The notes under the pieces are model-generated. The model was given only the letters and a program-made list of their open reading frames with translations. It was not told the origin of the DNA and did no database searches. A stretch of DNA of 64,000 bases from Arachis hypogaea (lineage: Eukaryota > Streptophyta > Magnoliopsida > Fabales > Fabaceae), in assembly GCF_003086295.3 (NCBI RefSeq), contig NC_092045.1:88178693-88242692 (forward strand), in the 5' to 3' direction. The position numbers were made by a program, and so were the translations under genes. Position 1 is the stretch's first letter. Each line of letters opens with the position of its first letter. This document shows positions 11,509 to 22,900 of the stretch, one piece after another.

Positions 11509-12735
11509 AGCTCAAGAGAAACTATAAAGATGAAGAGGAATGGTAGATTAATATGAAATGCAATCCTATCTATATGAATGCAACTACATGCAGAATGTTT
11601 CTACCTACTTGGTTAAAAATAAATAAATCTTTCAAGAACATATATGAACTGGATTTCACTGATTCAAATCATAAAAATGAAGTAAAAGTAAACTTGCAGA
11701 AGAAAATAGCTCATGAAAGGCGGGAACAAAGAATCGAGCATCGAACCCTCATTGGAAGTGTATACACTTTAATCATTCAAGTGTTTAAGGTTCGACTCTC
11801 TCAATTATCTACTAACCTTGCTTTCTAAGGCTTGCTCTTCATCTAACAATCAACAAAAATTTAATGCATAAATTCACATATCAAGAGGTCTTTTAAGGGT
11901 TGTAATGGGGTTAGGGTCAAGGTAGGATTGTATTTGGCCAAGTGGACTAAAATCTGAATCCTTAATTAACTGAAACTTTTTCACCTAACTTAAACAATCC
12001 ATGTAATCATAATACAACATCTAACCATCCATTAACCATGTTTTCCACATATTCATACATTCTAATTTCAAGTACAACTCATATGCATTGCTTTCACCAC
12101 TCACTTTGGGGCATTTTGTCCCCTTTTATTTGCTCTTTTTTTTTCTTTTCTTTTCTTTTCTTTTTCTTTTATTTTTCTCTCTTTTTTTTATATTATTTTT
12201 CTTTTGTTTTTTTCAATGCATATGATTAAATTATTGAATGCATAAACATGTCCTAAATATTTCTTTCACATTTTCAGAAATTTCTAACATACTCAATTCT
12301 CAAACTAAATGTTTCCAAACACAATTTTCCCACACTTAAATCATAAGCACTTTCACTAGTCTAAGCTAACCAAGGATTCAAATTAAGGACATTATTGTTT
12401 TTCGCTTAGAGTTAATGATGTGCTAAAGTAAAGAATAAAGGGGTATAATAGGCTCAACATTGGTTTGCAAGGGATAATGAAAGGTAAGGCCATATGGGTA
12501 TGTAAGCTCAGTGAAACAAATGCCTCAATCATGTAAGTGCATGCATACATCAAATAATGGAAATATAGAATTAAGCAAGACAAAGATCACAATTTTAGAG
12601 AGAAAAATACACACTAAAACAAAATTTTGGTTGATAAAATGCAACCAATTCAAATAGGCTCAAAATCTCACAGGTTTTGTGTGTCCGAACTCTAAACCAT
12701 GTTCCAAAATAATATTTCTTCAAACAAGTGTAACA

Positions 12736-13074
12736 TTAAATTTTATTTAAATTAGTGAAATGCTCTAAAAGGTTTCTTGAAAAAGAAAATATTACTTTAA
12801 CCAAGTGGTAAAATATGCAAAAATCAAACAAGTATGCAAATGCAAAAACTAATCTACAAAGAAAATTTAAACATTGGTGTTTGAGACAAGAAAGTACTAA
12901 CCCATGGAGATCGGTATCGACCTCCCCACACTTAAAGATTGCACCGTCCTCGGTGCATGCTGAGATGTGCAGGTGAACGGGGTGTTCCAACTGATGCTTT
13001 TCTTTAAGGATTGTGCTGATGGACTTGTTTGTCTTCCCATGTAAACGTCTTCCGGTTCTCTTCCTGGTGGCCAT
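12736..13074 (-). CDS. Short ORF2-like frame of element A
   Basis: An ATG at 13074 opens a 112-codon frame starting MATRKRTGRRLHGKTNKS. The first half is conserved at the nucleotide level in element B (from 45514), where a one-base difference shifts the frame. The ATG is preceded on the coding strand by a pyrimidine-rich stretch ending TTTTAGG, resembling a splice acceptor, as in B and C. The basic start recalls the ORF2 start in element C, but the body of that protein is missing. The candidate internal polypurine tract lies inside this frame. No function is recognised; expression is doubtful. Confidence 0.35.
   Translation of the reverse strand: MATRKRTGRRLHGKTNKSISTILKEKHQLEHPVHLHISACTEDGAIFKCGEVDTDLHGLVLSCLKHQCLNFLCRLVFAFAYLFDFCIFYHLVKVIFSFSRNLLEHFTNLNKI
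12921..12957 (-). other. Internal (central) polypurine-tract-like module of element A
   Basis: On the minus strand a 7-bp stem TGCACCG / CGGTGCA with an AGGA loop (12940-12957) precedes TTTAAGTGTGGGGAGG (12921-12936). This is the same layout as the 3' tract about 1.4 kb downstream, with a different stem sequence. Confidence 0.7.
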
Positions 13075-13602
13075 CCTAAAAGAAAAAGGTAAGGAAAGTA
13101 ACCCAAAGCAAAGATAAAAAACAAATAAAACATGGGTTGGTTAATGCCAGATAATAAGGGTCCCAATTACATGGTGGCTACAACATGCAAGTGAGAAAAC
13201 AATAGAAGCCATGGCATACCAGTGGTGCAAAAATTTGCAACAATAGGGAAGAGAGTGTGGGTAAGGAGAGGTAATGTAAATTCATGTCAATGCAAAAAGT
13301 AATACAGGTATAAAAGATTGGCATTGATATAAATAATATAACCTATCCAGAATAAAACAAGTCACTAAGCATCAAGAAAATACCAGAAAAGATGTAACAG
13401 TTGAATAAGAATATTTGAACACCAATAATAACTTTAGAAAAATAAAAATATGCAATGAATGAAAGTATGCAAATAAATTAATTAAAATAAAATGAAAGTG
13501 AAAAAGAATGAGAAGTAGAAAAAAGAAAGTGAGAAAGGAGGGAGAAGGAAGAAATTAGGATTAGAAGAGAAAAGAGAAGAAAATTGGCACTAAGCTGGAT
13601 AG

Positions 13603-13962
13603 GTTGCGCGACGCTGGCGACGCGGTCGTGCGGGTGGCCTTATTTCCAATATGATACGGACGCATGAGTGACGCGTTCGCGTGGCAGGGCTTGTGCTACT
13701 AGCACGGGTCCAGCCCAACTCCAGCTCAACTTTCAGCCATACACCTTTTTTACGCCGATTTCAGGTCACGCGGCCGCGTGGGTGACGCGGTCGCGTGGGA
13801 GACCATTATTCCCATATGACGCGGTCGCGTCAGCGACGCGTTCGCGTGGGGTGATTTGTGCCATTGGCACGCCTCCAGCGCTGCTCCTGCGAAACTCTCT
13901 GTTTATATTAATATTGTCTTCCATCTCCTTGCGACGCGGACGCGTCGCTGATGCGGTCGTGT
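13603..13962. repeat. GC-rich dyad array in the interior of element A
   Basis: Dyad pairs built on ACGCGNNCGCGT start at 13603, 13654, 13768, 13819 and 13934. Partners are 17 bp apart start to start, and intervals alternate between 51 and 114-115 bp, a higher-order period of about 165 bp. CpG decay (TG or CA variants) is visible in several members. Confidence 0.85.
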
Positions 13963-13982
13963 CGCGTGCTCGCTTTTTTTTT
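13923..13982 (+). repeat. Left arm of an inverted repeat in element A
   Basis: This sequence is repeated in reverse orientation at 15631-15699 with only a few mismatches and ends in a T run matching the A run of the other arm. The two arms enclose ORF1. Confidence 0.9.
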
Positions 13983-14175
13983 TTAAATTTGAAAAGATGC
14001 AGAATGCGGTGTTAATATGAATGTGATGCAAAACTCCAGGTTCAATATAATAAAATAAAATAGAAATAAACAACACGAAATAAAATTGAAAAAGAACGAT
14101 CATACCATGGTGGGTTGTCTCCCACCTAGCACTTTTAGTTAAAGTCCTTAAGTTGGACATTTGGTGAGCTCCCTG

Positions 14176-15624
14176 TTATGATGGCTTGTGTTTGAACTCA
14201 TCCAGGAATCTCCACCAATGTTTGTGATTCCAGTAACCTCCGGGGTCCCAAACTAGGCGCAGAAAGCCTTCAAGTAAGTTAAAGCAAGTGACTAGGCCCC
14301 AAGAGTGGTGATTGATAGAATGGATTCTGGGGTCCCAGATCTTGCTTCTGCACCCATCTTTTGGTTGAGCAATATTGTTCCCTCCGGGTGGCAAGCAGTC
14401 TGAATTCTCACGTAAGCGGCCAAACAACTTCCTAGACCCATTCAGTTGAGCTCTATACCAACCTTTACTCTTAAACTTAAAGCTACCAACCATGATGAAC
14501 CTTGCAGGACAATTCTTACCACTGGCCTTCTTCCTCTTACTCTCAATGCCACAAAGAGCTCTAAGTTGACCATCCGTCTCCAGTAGCCCATATTCAAGTG
14601 GAATTATAAAGCTAAGGGATATGAATTTTACCCACTTGAATGTTGTGAAGGATGATGGCAACTTAGGGGGAGGGGTTTCCAACAACTTTGGCAAGGTAAT
14701 TTCAAGCTCCACTCCCTTGTGCTCTTCTTTGACATCTTCTACCTCTTGATCAACCTCTACAAAATCTTCAACCATGATTTGCCTTGGAGGTTGTACGCTC
14801 TTCTCAACATCAACATCAAACACCGTGGAAGGAGGCTCTGTGACTGGACTTTCCAATGGAGGTACAGCATCTCTTAAGTCCGCAGCCACTTCTTCCTTTT
14901 TAATAATTGCTGCTTTGTCCAGTTGTTTAAGTATAAAACCGTACTCATCCTCGATGTTTTTCTTTCTATGACAACTCCTTTCAACTATTCTTTCATCTTC
15001 AAGGGTCTCTCCTACCCTTACCCGTAGGGCCTCCTCTAGCTCTTTATGAAGTATGGATTCGCGAAGATGATTCCTTCTTTCCTGTTCCATATCAATAGCA
15101 TAATTGGGATCATCTTGCTCTTGGATTGATGGATGTGGGTGCTCTTCCATGGATGGTGGTGATGGGATGGAGAGATTATTCTGTGGTTGACAAGGAAGTG
15201 CACTAGAGCTTGATGGTTGATTGTTAAAGGTAATTGGTGGTCTGATTTGGGTGAAGAGAGCTTGTATAGTAGAGTTTAGATCGGCAAGTGCTTTCTCCAT
15301 GGAGGTTTGGGGTAGATAGGAGGGTTCATTTGGTTCATAAGGTGGTTGGTATGGTGGATGAAGGTTAGGGTCATATGGAGGTGAATGGCGGAAAGGGGCT
15401 TGTGAGTTTGGTGGTCCAAAGTTATGTTGAGGAAAGGGTTTATAGGCATATGGTGGCGGTTGTTGATAGTCCATTGGAGGTGGTTGTTGCCATGAGGATT
15501 GATCAAGTCCTTGTGGCTCCTCCCATCTTTGATTGTTCCAACCTTGATGCCTGTTCTCATTGTAATTTCTTCTTCCTGCAACATTATTGTAACCAGACTC
15601 ATAGCCAAAGAGGTGAGAATTCAT
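14176..15624 (-). CDS. ORF1 of element A, Pro/Gln-rich retrotransposon protein
   Basis: A 482-codon frame from the conserved start MNSHLFGYESG. An upstream in-frame extension crosses the inverted repeat and is not conserved, so the ATG at 15624 was chosen. Domains in order: a Trp/Gln-rich segment (WNNQRW, SSWQQPPP), a proline- and tyrosine-rich segment (about residues 35-130), a helical acidic middle (ELEEALRVRVGETL; VEDVKEEHKGVELEI) and a conserved C-terminal part with KWVKFISLSF, LEYGLLETDGQLRALCGI and NHKHWWRF. No zinc knuckle, protease or polymerase motif is visible. Homologous frames occur in B, C and F. Function is unknown; its position just after the primer-site side suggests a gag-like role. 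Confidence 0.6.
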   Translation of the reverse strand: MNSHLFGYESGYNNVAGRRNYNENRHQGWNNQRWEEPQGLDQSSWQQPPPMDYQQPPPYAYKPFPQHNFGPPNSQAPFRHSPPYDPNLHPPYQPPYEPNEPSYLPQTSMEKALADLNSTIQALFTQIRPPITFNNQPSSSSALPCQPQNNLSIPSPPSMEEHPHPSIQEQDDPNYAIDMEQERRNHLRESILHKELEEALRVRVGETLEDERIVERSCHRKKNIEDEYGFILKQLDKAAIIKKEEVAADLRDAVPPLESPVTEPPSTVFDVDVEKSVQPPRQIMVEDFVEVDQEVEDVKEEHKGVELEITLPKLLETPPPKLPSSFTTFKWVKFISLSFIIPLEYGLLETDGQLRALCGIESKRKKASGKNCPARFIMVGSFKFKSKGWYRAQLNGSRKLFGRLRENSDCLPPGGNNIAQPKDGCRSKIWDPRIHSINHHSWGLVTCFNLLEGFLRLVWDPGGYWNHKHWWRFLDEFKHKPS

Positions 15625-15630
15625 GATAGC

Positions 15631-15699
15631 AAAAAAAAAAAAAAAAAAGCGAGCACGCGACGCGACTGCATCAGCGACGCGTCCGCGTCGCAAGGAGAT
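15631..15699 (-). repeat. Right arm of the inverted repeat, replacing the primer site
   Basis: An A-rich run and GC-rich dyad sequence complementary to 13923-13982. In B and C this interval between ORF1 and the LTR carries the tRNA-Asp primer site; here none is found. Confidence 0.85.
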
Positions 15700-15709
15700 T
15701 GTAAACCTT

Positions 15710-17180
15710 TGCGTGAGAACTTTTGCGTGGTCTATAAATTCGCGGATAAATCCTCGTTGCAAGTATAGTTTCTAAACCTTCAAAAGTCCTTTCATACAAA
15801 CGTTTTGGTTGTCACAAGTAACAAACCCCTTTGAAATTGATAACCGAGTATTCAAACCTCGGGTCGTCTTCTCAAGGAATTGCAGGGAGGTATATTCTTA
15901 TTATTGGTTATGGAGATTGTAAATTTGGGGTTTTGAGAAATTTGGAGTTTGGGCAATGTGCACAGGTATATTTTCAAGCAATAAAAATTAATAAATAACT
16001 GTAAAATAAACTCTTGGCAAGGTATGAAGACTAGAGGTCCTATCCCAGTTATCCTTATCAATTGTAATGAGAATTGGATTTTTCTCCCACTTTATTAACC
16101 TCTAACTATGAAGGTAAGTTAAGTGGATGAATTAATTCTTGAAGAATTCCAATTCTCAATCAACAATGAGTTTGATAACTCAAGAGTCACCAATTATTTA
16201 ACCAAGGCCAAAAGGGAGAAAAATATCTAAATTAAATTGAAAGCAATCTTAAACAGAGCAAAGCAATCTTAAATCTGAATTACCTTAAATAATATTAATT
16301 AAGAAAATCATAACATGAATGTAGCATAAGCCAAATAGGCAACATATCTAATACAAGCATTGAAGCATCTGAAAGTAAAAAGGGGAATATAAAGTAAAAG
16401 AACGTTAAACCTGGGATTGAGAGTCACTCCTAAAACTAAGAGAAATCCTAAATCCTAATACTAAGAGAGAGGAGAGAACCTCTCTCTCTAAAAACTACAT
16501 CTAAAACATGAAAAGTGAATTATGAGAGCCTCTTATGAATGGATGCATTCCTCCACTTTATAGCCTCTAATCTGTGTTCCTTGGGCCAAAAACTGGGTCA
16601 GAAACAGCCCAGAAATCACTTCCAGCGCTTTCTGGTCCGTACAGGTCACGGAAAAGTGACGCGGCCGCATGGCTCACGCGGCCGCGCGGGTTGTGTTCCT
16701 GCCAGGTCACGCGTCCGCGTGACCCACGCGTTCGCGTCGCCTAGTGTTGGGGCAGCTATGATAAATTATATATCAAATCGAAGCCCCGGACGTTAGCTTT
16801 CCAACGCAACTGGAACCGCGTCGTTTGGACCTCTGTAGCTAAAGTTATAGCCGTTTGAGTGCAAAGAGGTCAGGCTGGACAGCTTAGCAATTTCTCCAAC
16901 TTCTTGTATTCCTTCCACTTTTGTATGCTTCTTTTCCATCTTCTGAGCCATTCCTGCCCTGTAATCTCTGAGATCACTTAACACACATATCAAGGCATCT
17001 AATGGTAATAAGAGAGGATTAATAATAAGCAAATATAAGATCAAAGAAGCACGTTTTCAATCATAGTACAAAATCAGGAAGGAAATATAAACCTATGCAA
17101 ATATTATGAATAAGTGGGTAAAGAGTTGATAAAATCCACTCAATTGAGCACAAGATAAACCATAAAATAGTGATTTATCA
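15710..17180 (-). repeat. 5' LTR of element A
   Basis: The full-length copy, about 1471 bp. On the minus strand it begins TGATAAATCAC at 17180. It contains dyad pairs at 16659 and 16709. The inner boundary is judged to within a few bases. Confidence 0.85.
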
Positions 17181-17185
17181 AGTAT
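17181..17185. repeat. Target-site duplication of element A, right copy
   Basis: AGTAT, identical to 10239-10243. Confidence 0.9.
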
Positions 17186-17588
17186 CATCTTCAATAGAAT
17201 ACTCTAACCATGAACAGTATAATTCAAACCAAGAAGCTTGAAAACGACGACGGTGACTTGTATCGCTCGAGAAAGGATAATTATCAAGTATTGGTTGATT
17301 TGCTCCAGCTTTAAGATAAGATCGACGAATTTCATCTCTTTTACTTGGATAAAACTTCCAAATCATTGGTCGAATTCCTGGATCTCTTACCAAATGACAT
17401 ACTTCCATTTGTTCAGGATTAAGTCGTGGGCGCTTTGACTTTGAACTATCTTGTTGAGGAGCTAAAGTACTCATGTTTGATGCCTCAAGTATTGAAGAGG
17501 TTGGTGTTGATGTAACAACATTAGAAACATTTTCACTCCTCCGGCAAGTCTTTTTAAAAAAAGTGTCTATTATTTTCATCTTGCTCAT
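17186..17588 (-). pseudogene. hAT transposase pseudogene, N-terminal part
   Basis: The frame starts MSKMKIIDTFFKK at 17588 and contains RDPGIRPMIWKFYPSKRDEI, RRSYLKAGANQPI and RRRFQASWFELYCSWLEYSI, typical of the N-terminal TTF-type zinc-finger region of plant hAT transposases. The gene is split by element A; the next codons of the family lie across the element at 10011-10243. About 700 bp upstream (17589-18290) is AT-rich and would be its leader and promoter. Confidence 0.85.
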
Positions 17589-18299
17589 GATTCAACTAAA
17601 TTCTTACAATTGAGAATTTACATAGATAATAAGATAAACATTATGCAACTTAACTAAACTCAATTTATTTTATTTTTTGCAGATCAATAATATCAATGTC
17701 ACAAACAATTAATAATGAGAAAAAAATTTAAAAACAATACAAGGATAATATTATAATTACATGATTATCATCTTCAATTTTTTTCTAAAACCTAAATTAT
17801 TATTATAAGATTATAAACTAGATAAATAAATAAATATATAAATTATTCAAAAAACAAATAAAAGAAATAACTTACAAAAGAAAGAAGAATGAGAGATGAT
17901 AATGGAAGACCAAAGATTACTTGCTATCTTTTAAGTTGTAATGATAATGAAAATATGGAATGATGTTTTGTTTTCTAATTGAAAGAAGAGAGAAGAATGG
18001 AAGAAGTGATTTGTTGACTTCTTGTTGCTGCCCTTTCAAATTCTTCACTTCTAATATGGATAAGGGCTTTTTTTAACTAAACATATGGCCCATTCATAAT
18101 CCAAATAATATACTACTTTAAAATTTTTTTTTGCTTCACCTATTGTTTGAATGAACATTACGGAGAAGAAAATAATTTTTCAAAGGAGGAGGCCATATGT
18201 TTTTTTTAAAGGGAGCACTCTTTTATTTTTTATTATTTTTTTGGGAGGGCCACTATCTCCCCTGTAATATACGTAGCTTTGCTTATGAGTGAACCTAAC

Positions 18300-18860
18300 T
18301 CAATTCACAAATGAACTGAATTTGATTCAAATTTGAATAAACAGTTAAAAAATTACTTATAGAATAAAAAATTTGGTCAATACTTATCACCAGCATCAAG
18401 TGAACCTCAATTTACACACAAATGAACTGAAATAAACTAAAAAATGAACCGAAATTATTTAATGATGGCATCAGAGAAAATCAGAACTAATAAAGATATT
18501 AGCAAAATGTTGGTGTTATTGTTGATGACGATAAAGAAAAAGGAAAAGAAAAAGAAAAAGACGCAACATTGGAAAAAGAGGAGGAGGAAGAGGAGGACCT
18601 GCGAAAAAGAAAAAGAATGAGGAGAAGAAGGGAAAAAGAAGAACATGTGCGAATTTGAAAGAAGAAGAAGGAAAAGTGTAATTTAAAAGGTTGTTATAAC
18701 AACTTGGTTAGACTTGGTTAAGTATTTTGTTTGGATGTAAAGCTTTATTCTTTCCAATATTCTTATCCAACTTTAATCCTAAAAAATATGTTGGTCATTT
18801 TAAATCTGTAATGTTTACTAGCTTCTTTAAAATTAAAATTTTTAATTTCTCTTTATTTTT
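18300..18860. other. AT- and purine-rich intergenic DNA
   Basis: Includes a long A/G-rich low-complexity stretch (about 18530-18670). The short frame antisense to it is phenylalanine-rich low complexity and is not called. No gene is seen. Confidence 0.6.
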
Positions 18861-19077
18861 CTCACGATATCCCTCAATCCGATAGGCCAATAACTAATCT
18901 ACTGCGAATATGAACTCCATTTGAGGCCAATAACTAATCTACTGTGGATCTGAACTCCATTTAAGGATCTGTCACTGGCCAATGTGTTGCTGGATACACA
19001 AGATGGGATTCGAACATCCGACTACACTTATTTACGTGGACGTGTGAGCTGGCCACTTCATCAACCCAGGTTGGTTA
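18861..19077 (-). mobile_element. tRNA-derived SINE with internal duplication
   Basis: On the minus strand the element starts AACCAACCTGGGTTGATGAA, an A-box-like segment, followed by the B-box-like GATGTTCGAATCCC and the body CAGCAACACATTGGCCAGTG. These are marks of the common Au-like SINE of plants. Its 3' part contains a 40-bp tandem duplication (18884-18922 and 18924-18962). It is not a functional tRNA gene, as no cloverleaf can be folded. Clear target duplications were not found. Confidence 0.75.
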
Positions 19078-19084
19078 AATATTT

Positions 19085-19690
19085 TAATGTCTAGTAGAAG
19101 TAAACAAAATTATGTTTAAAGGGTTATTTTATTCTTTTTAAAATTACTTCCAAATTCTTTTAACTTTTTTTTTTTTGTTATAATTTTATAATAGTTCAAT
19201 ATCAATTCTAAAATCATCAAATAAATATAAACATCTTTTTTTTAACTTCTCAAAAGAAATTGTAATGCTCCAAACTTGAATATCGCTTGCCTTCTAATCG
19301 CTAAGTAAATATTCCAATACTTCGGACAAACTAATGAAAGAATCAAAGAATGGCTTAAGCTTAAGTTGGTACGGGACTATTGTACACGCGGTTTCAAATA
19401 GCGAAATTGCAGTGTTGGGGAGTTTCAATCACTTAATTTGAGGGTTCGTTTAGACTTCAAATTAGATTGTGGTTTTCGGTCTAGTTTTCTGCAATACAGT
19501 GAACTTTCGTCCAAATGGTTAATAGTATAGTACAAAAAGAATGAGTACACAACATTTTTCGCCAGATAGAACATCTCAGAAAAAGAATATCCATGATCAT
19601 TGGTATTACAGAAAAGGAACTAACATGCTCATGTTCCTAAGGTCCAAAGACAGAACAGCTACTTCTTGACACTCTGATGATGATCCCTCA
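19085..19690. other. AT-rich DNA downstream of the CESA gene
   Basis: No gene is seen. The part nearest the CESA stop codon (roughly 19600-19997) probably contains its 3' untranslated region, but no polyadenylation signal could be fixed with confidence. Confidence 0.4.
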
Positions 19691-19997
19691 TTTTGTGTAG
19701 GGAAGAATTTCATCATTCAATGCTCTTTTCTTATATCAACACATAACGAAAAGAATAACACTAAAATTCACAGAAATGTAATAATGAAAGAATAGATGGA
19801 AAAAAAAATAAAAGAAAAAACCACTATTACATTTAGCAATGTGTTCAGCCCTACCTCCTTTCTTCTTTATGTACCCCAAAAATACAAAACAGTCCAAAAC
19901 TTTTGTGCAACCATTGCAGAGCGCGTCATATCCATTGAAATTGCTTCTTCCATGATGCAAGCAACCCAAGTATAGATGGAAAAAAACTCCTCCAGGC

Positions 19998-22900
19998 TCA
20001 CGAGTCATCACACCTCAATCCACAAATTTCCAAAACAGGACCATCTCTGTTCACAAATGGGTTGATCCTAACCCACATGAGTGTCAATATGGAAGCCAAA
20101 AGGATTGACCAAACCAAAACAATGGTTGGCATTCTATCTTGTTTCCCAAGTAACCCTTTGAGGAATGGGTAGAGATGGATAATCACCCACAATGCAAAGA
20201 ACAATCTACCAAAGAGAGGTCCCCATGAGTCGTAACCATTGTTGATGGCATCCGAGACACCAACCACAACCCCAACAATGTTTATGATTAGTAGAGTTGT
20301 GGGAGGGATCAATAGCGATGTCCACTTGAAGATATAGAGCTCTGAGAATTCTCCATCATCGGCTGCTTTCGAGGTCACAGTGAAATTTGTATCGACTCCA
20401 GCCAAGACCTTCAGCAAACCCTGGAAAAGGGCAAACAGATGAGAAGAAACACCTCCTATCACCCAAAACTGTTCGTTCCTCCACCAATCATCTATGCCAA
20501 CACCACCCCACTGCATCTCAAGGATACCCGTTGCTGCGATGGATATGAAGAGGGCCATGAATACAAGACTTGCATAGTTGCTAATCTGCATATTTAGAAA
20601 GCATAAGTGCATGATAGAAGCCATGACAACACTCTGGTTTCCATTGATATACTTTAAAGAGAATGCACAAAAGCATACCTCGGGTACAATAAATTTTCCT
20701 GTCAAGAGACATATAGCAGGCAGAGTACAGTAGACAACCAATGGGATGGAGGTCCAAGGGTATACAACACTGTTTATGTATGAAAATCGTTCTAACCACT
20801 TCAACCCACCACCGTAGCCATACCAGATTGGACAATGTTTGCTCATGAAAATCTCAACAGATCCAAGGGCCCACCGTAGAACCTGATGCAGACGATCTGA
20901 AAGGTTGATTGGTGCTGACCCCTTGAATGCAGGCCTCTTAGGAATGCAATACACAGACCGCCAACCATGACAATGCATTTTGAATCCAGTCAAGATATCC
21001 TCCGTCACAGAACCATAAATCCACCCAACCTGGTGAGGAGCAGAAAATTAATAGCACAGGGAAGAGATGTGAGAACTAATAACTATAATAATTATTCAAG
21101 GAATAAAAGCAGTTTTTTCTTTAGTACTTACTTCTTTTCCCCATTCAGTTTTATCTTCATAACCACAGCTAATGACTTGGATGGCTTCTTTTAAAAGAGA
21201 GGCAGGGCTCACATCCTGTGGAACCCCACCATTTTCCAGAAGTGTAGAAGCAACAAATACAGGAGACTGCCCAAACCTCTTCTCCAACTTCATTTGATTC
21301 AGATTTGATGACTTCTCTGCCATGGATCCTGTGACGAAATCTAAACATGTAAGCTATCCATGAACTTTATTACCCAAAGTGCTTTAATTTGCAAGAATAG
21401 TTGAAAGAAACAAAATCTTACCTTCAATCTTCTCAATATTTTCAAGTGCATGTATCTGCTTTGAAGCTTCCCTGTGCTTCACCTTCTTTTTGGTGTTGCC
21501 ATTCTTTTTCTTACGAGATCCACAGCACAGACAGCACCATTTCGGCCAACAATTACAGGTTTTGCTTGGGGGCTTCTTCTTGGCAGGTGCATCATATCCA
21601 TAAAGTGCTACCCTTCTAAAAACACACCCAGTTCCAACATAAATAGGTCCTTGTATTCCGTCCAATCCCTTCATGTTGATCTGTTTACAATTTGGGAGTT
21701 AGTACTAATCATATTAGAAAGCATAAGAAATATAGGCAGAAAGCAAGCTATAGAGAACTTACATCAAAAAATACAACATTCCGGTTTGAGTATCTATCAT
21801 GCCTATCAATCCCATCAAATCTTTGAGGAAATTGTACATAGCAAACTTTCTTCCCAACTTGAGGGTCCATCATAAAACACATAGCTTCTCTAAGTGCCTT
21901 GCTATTGTTAATATAGTGATCACAATCAACATTCAGAAGATAAGGCGCATTTGAGATAATTGCAGACACCCGGACCTTCAGAAAATATTATCACCACAAA
22001 AATGCATGTCAGAAAAGAATTGAGACCAAGAAAACATTAGCTGACTTAGTTAAGCCTGAACCAAAATAAAAGTAACTTGAGGCCTACCAGAGAATTCATT
22101 GCCCCTGCCTTTTTGTGGTGATCAAAGCCTGGTCTCTTCTCTCGAGAAACATAAACTAAACGAGGTAACTCATTCCCTTCAATGTCACGAATACCATCTT
22201 GACCGAGGAAGACCTGTAAAATTTTATAAAAACAAAGATGTTGAAGTTTCTAATTTAGCATCACAAAAAATGAAAAACCACTTTTGTGAGAAACAGAGTC
22301 TTACCTGAATCATGCCAGGATGATCCCTCACATTATTTCCAGGCCATGGAGTACCATCCTGCATGGTCCATCCATCCTCAGGAACCTTTTGTGCAGTTGC
22401 CACCAAACTGTTAATCCTCACCTTAAATTCTTCATAATCCCGCTGTAACATGCAAAAGGGGGAAAATGGCCAATTAATTGCTTAACTTTTTTTCAAACTT
22501 ATTCATACTGAATTTCACCAAGACACGCATGCACATAACACTTTTACTGTGTAGTTTCTACAGAAAACCCTTTAATTTTCAATTTGTAAATTGTCTCCTT
22601 GATTTTAACAATCACAATTGGGGCAGTCTATAATGTAATATTCCATCCAAACAATTCTTTTAAATAGCAGGGTCAAATGAGAATTGATGCCATACTTTGA
22701 GAAAGGAAAAGTCTCAATTTAACAGGTCACACTATATGCAAAATAATTAGGATTAAGGTTCATTACTGGATGTAGCCAATAAATTATGCAGGATAGGAAA
22801 TCTAATAGCCAACAAATATAAAGTGAAAAAAGTGTAGGCAAAGAAAAAAATTCAAAACCTTCATTGCTCTTCTTTCCCGGACAAATGCTGGATGTACTTT

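Larger units (their letters stand above)
10244..17180 (-). mobile_element. Non-autonomous LTR retrotransposon A, complete
   Basis: A 6937-bp element oriented on the minus strand, bounded by AGTAT duplications and two direct LTRs (10244-11470 and about 15710-17180). The interior contains a polypurine tract with hairpin, an internal polypurine-like copy, a short ORF2-like frame, a GC-rich dyad array and ORF1. No gag zinc knuckle, protease, reverse transcriptase, RNase H or integrase is present. The expected tRNA-Asp primer site next to the right LTR is missing and replaced by an inverted copy of internal sequence, so this copy is unlikely to act as a template. It inserted into the hAT gene and is therefore younger than it. 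Confidence 0.9.

Noticed and set aside
13668..14015. Open frames in GC-rich arrays (here, and at 10829-11334, 16539-17044, 46025-46452, 50282-50677, 55006-55563, 59135-59530)
   Set aside because: Frames are open on both strands at once, are rich in Arg/Ala/Val from CpG content, and coincide with the dyad arrays. No codon-level conservation separates them from non-coding sequence.
15625..15762. N-terminal extension of ORF1 in element A
   Set aside because: It reads through the inverted repeat and is absent from ORF1 of B and C.
18989..19077. tRNA gene on the minus strand
   Set aside because: A- and B-box-like words are present, but no cloverleaf can be drawn and the body matches a SINE.
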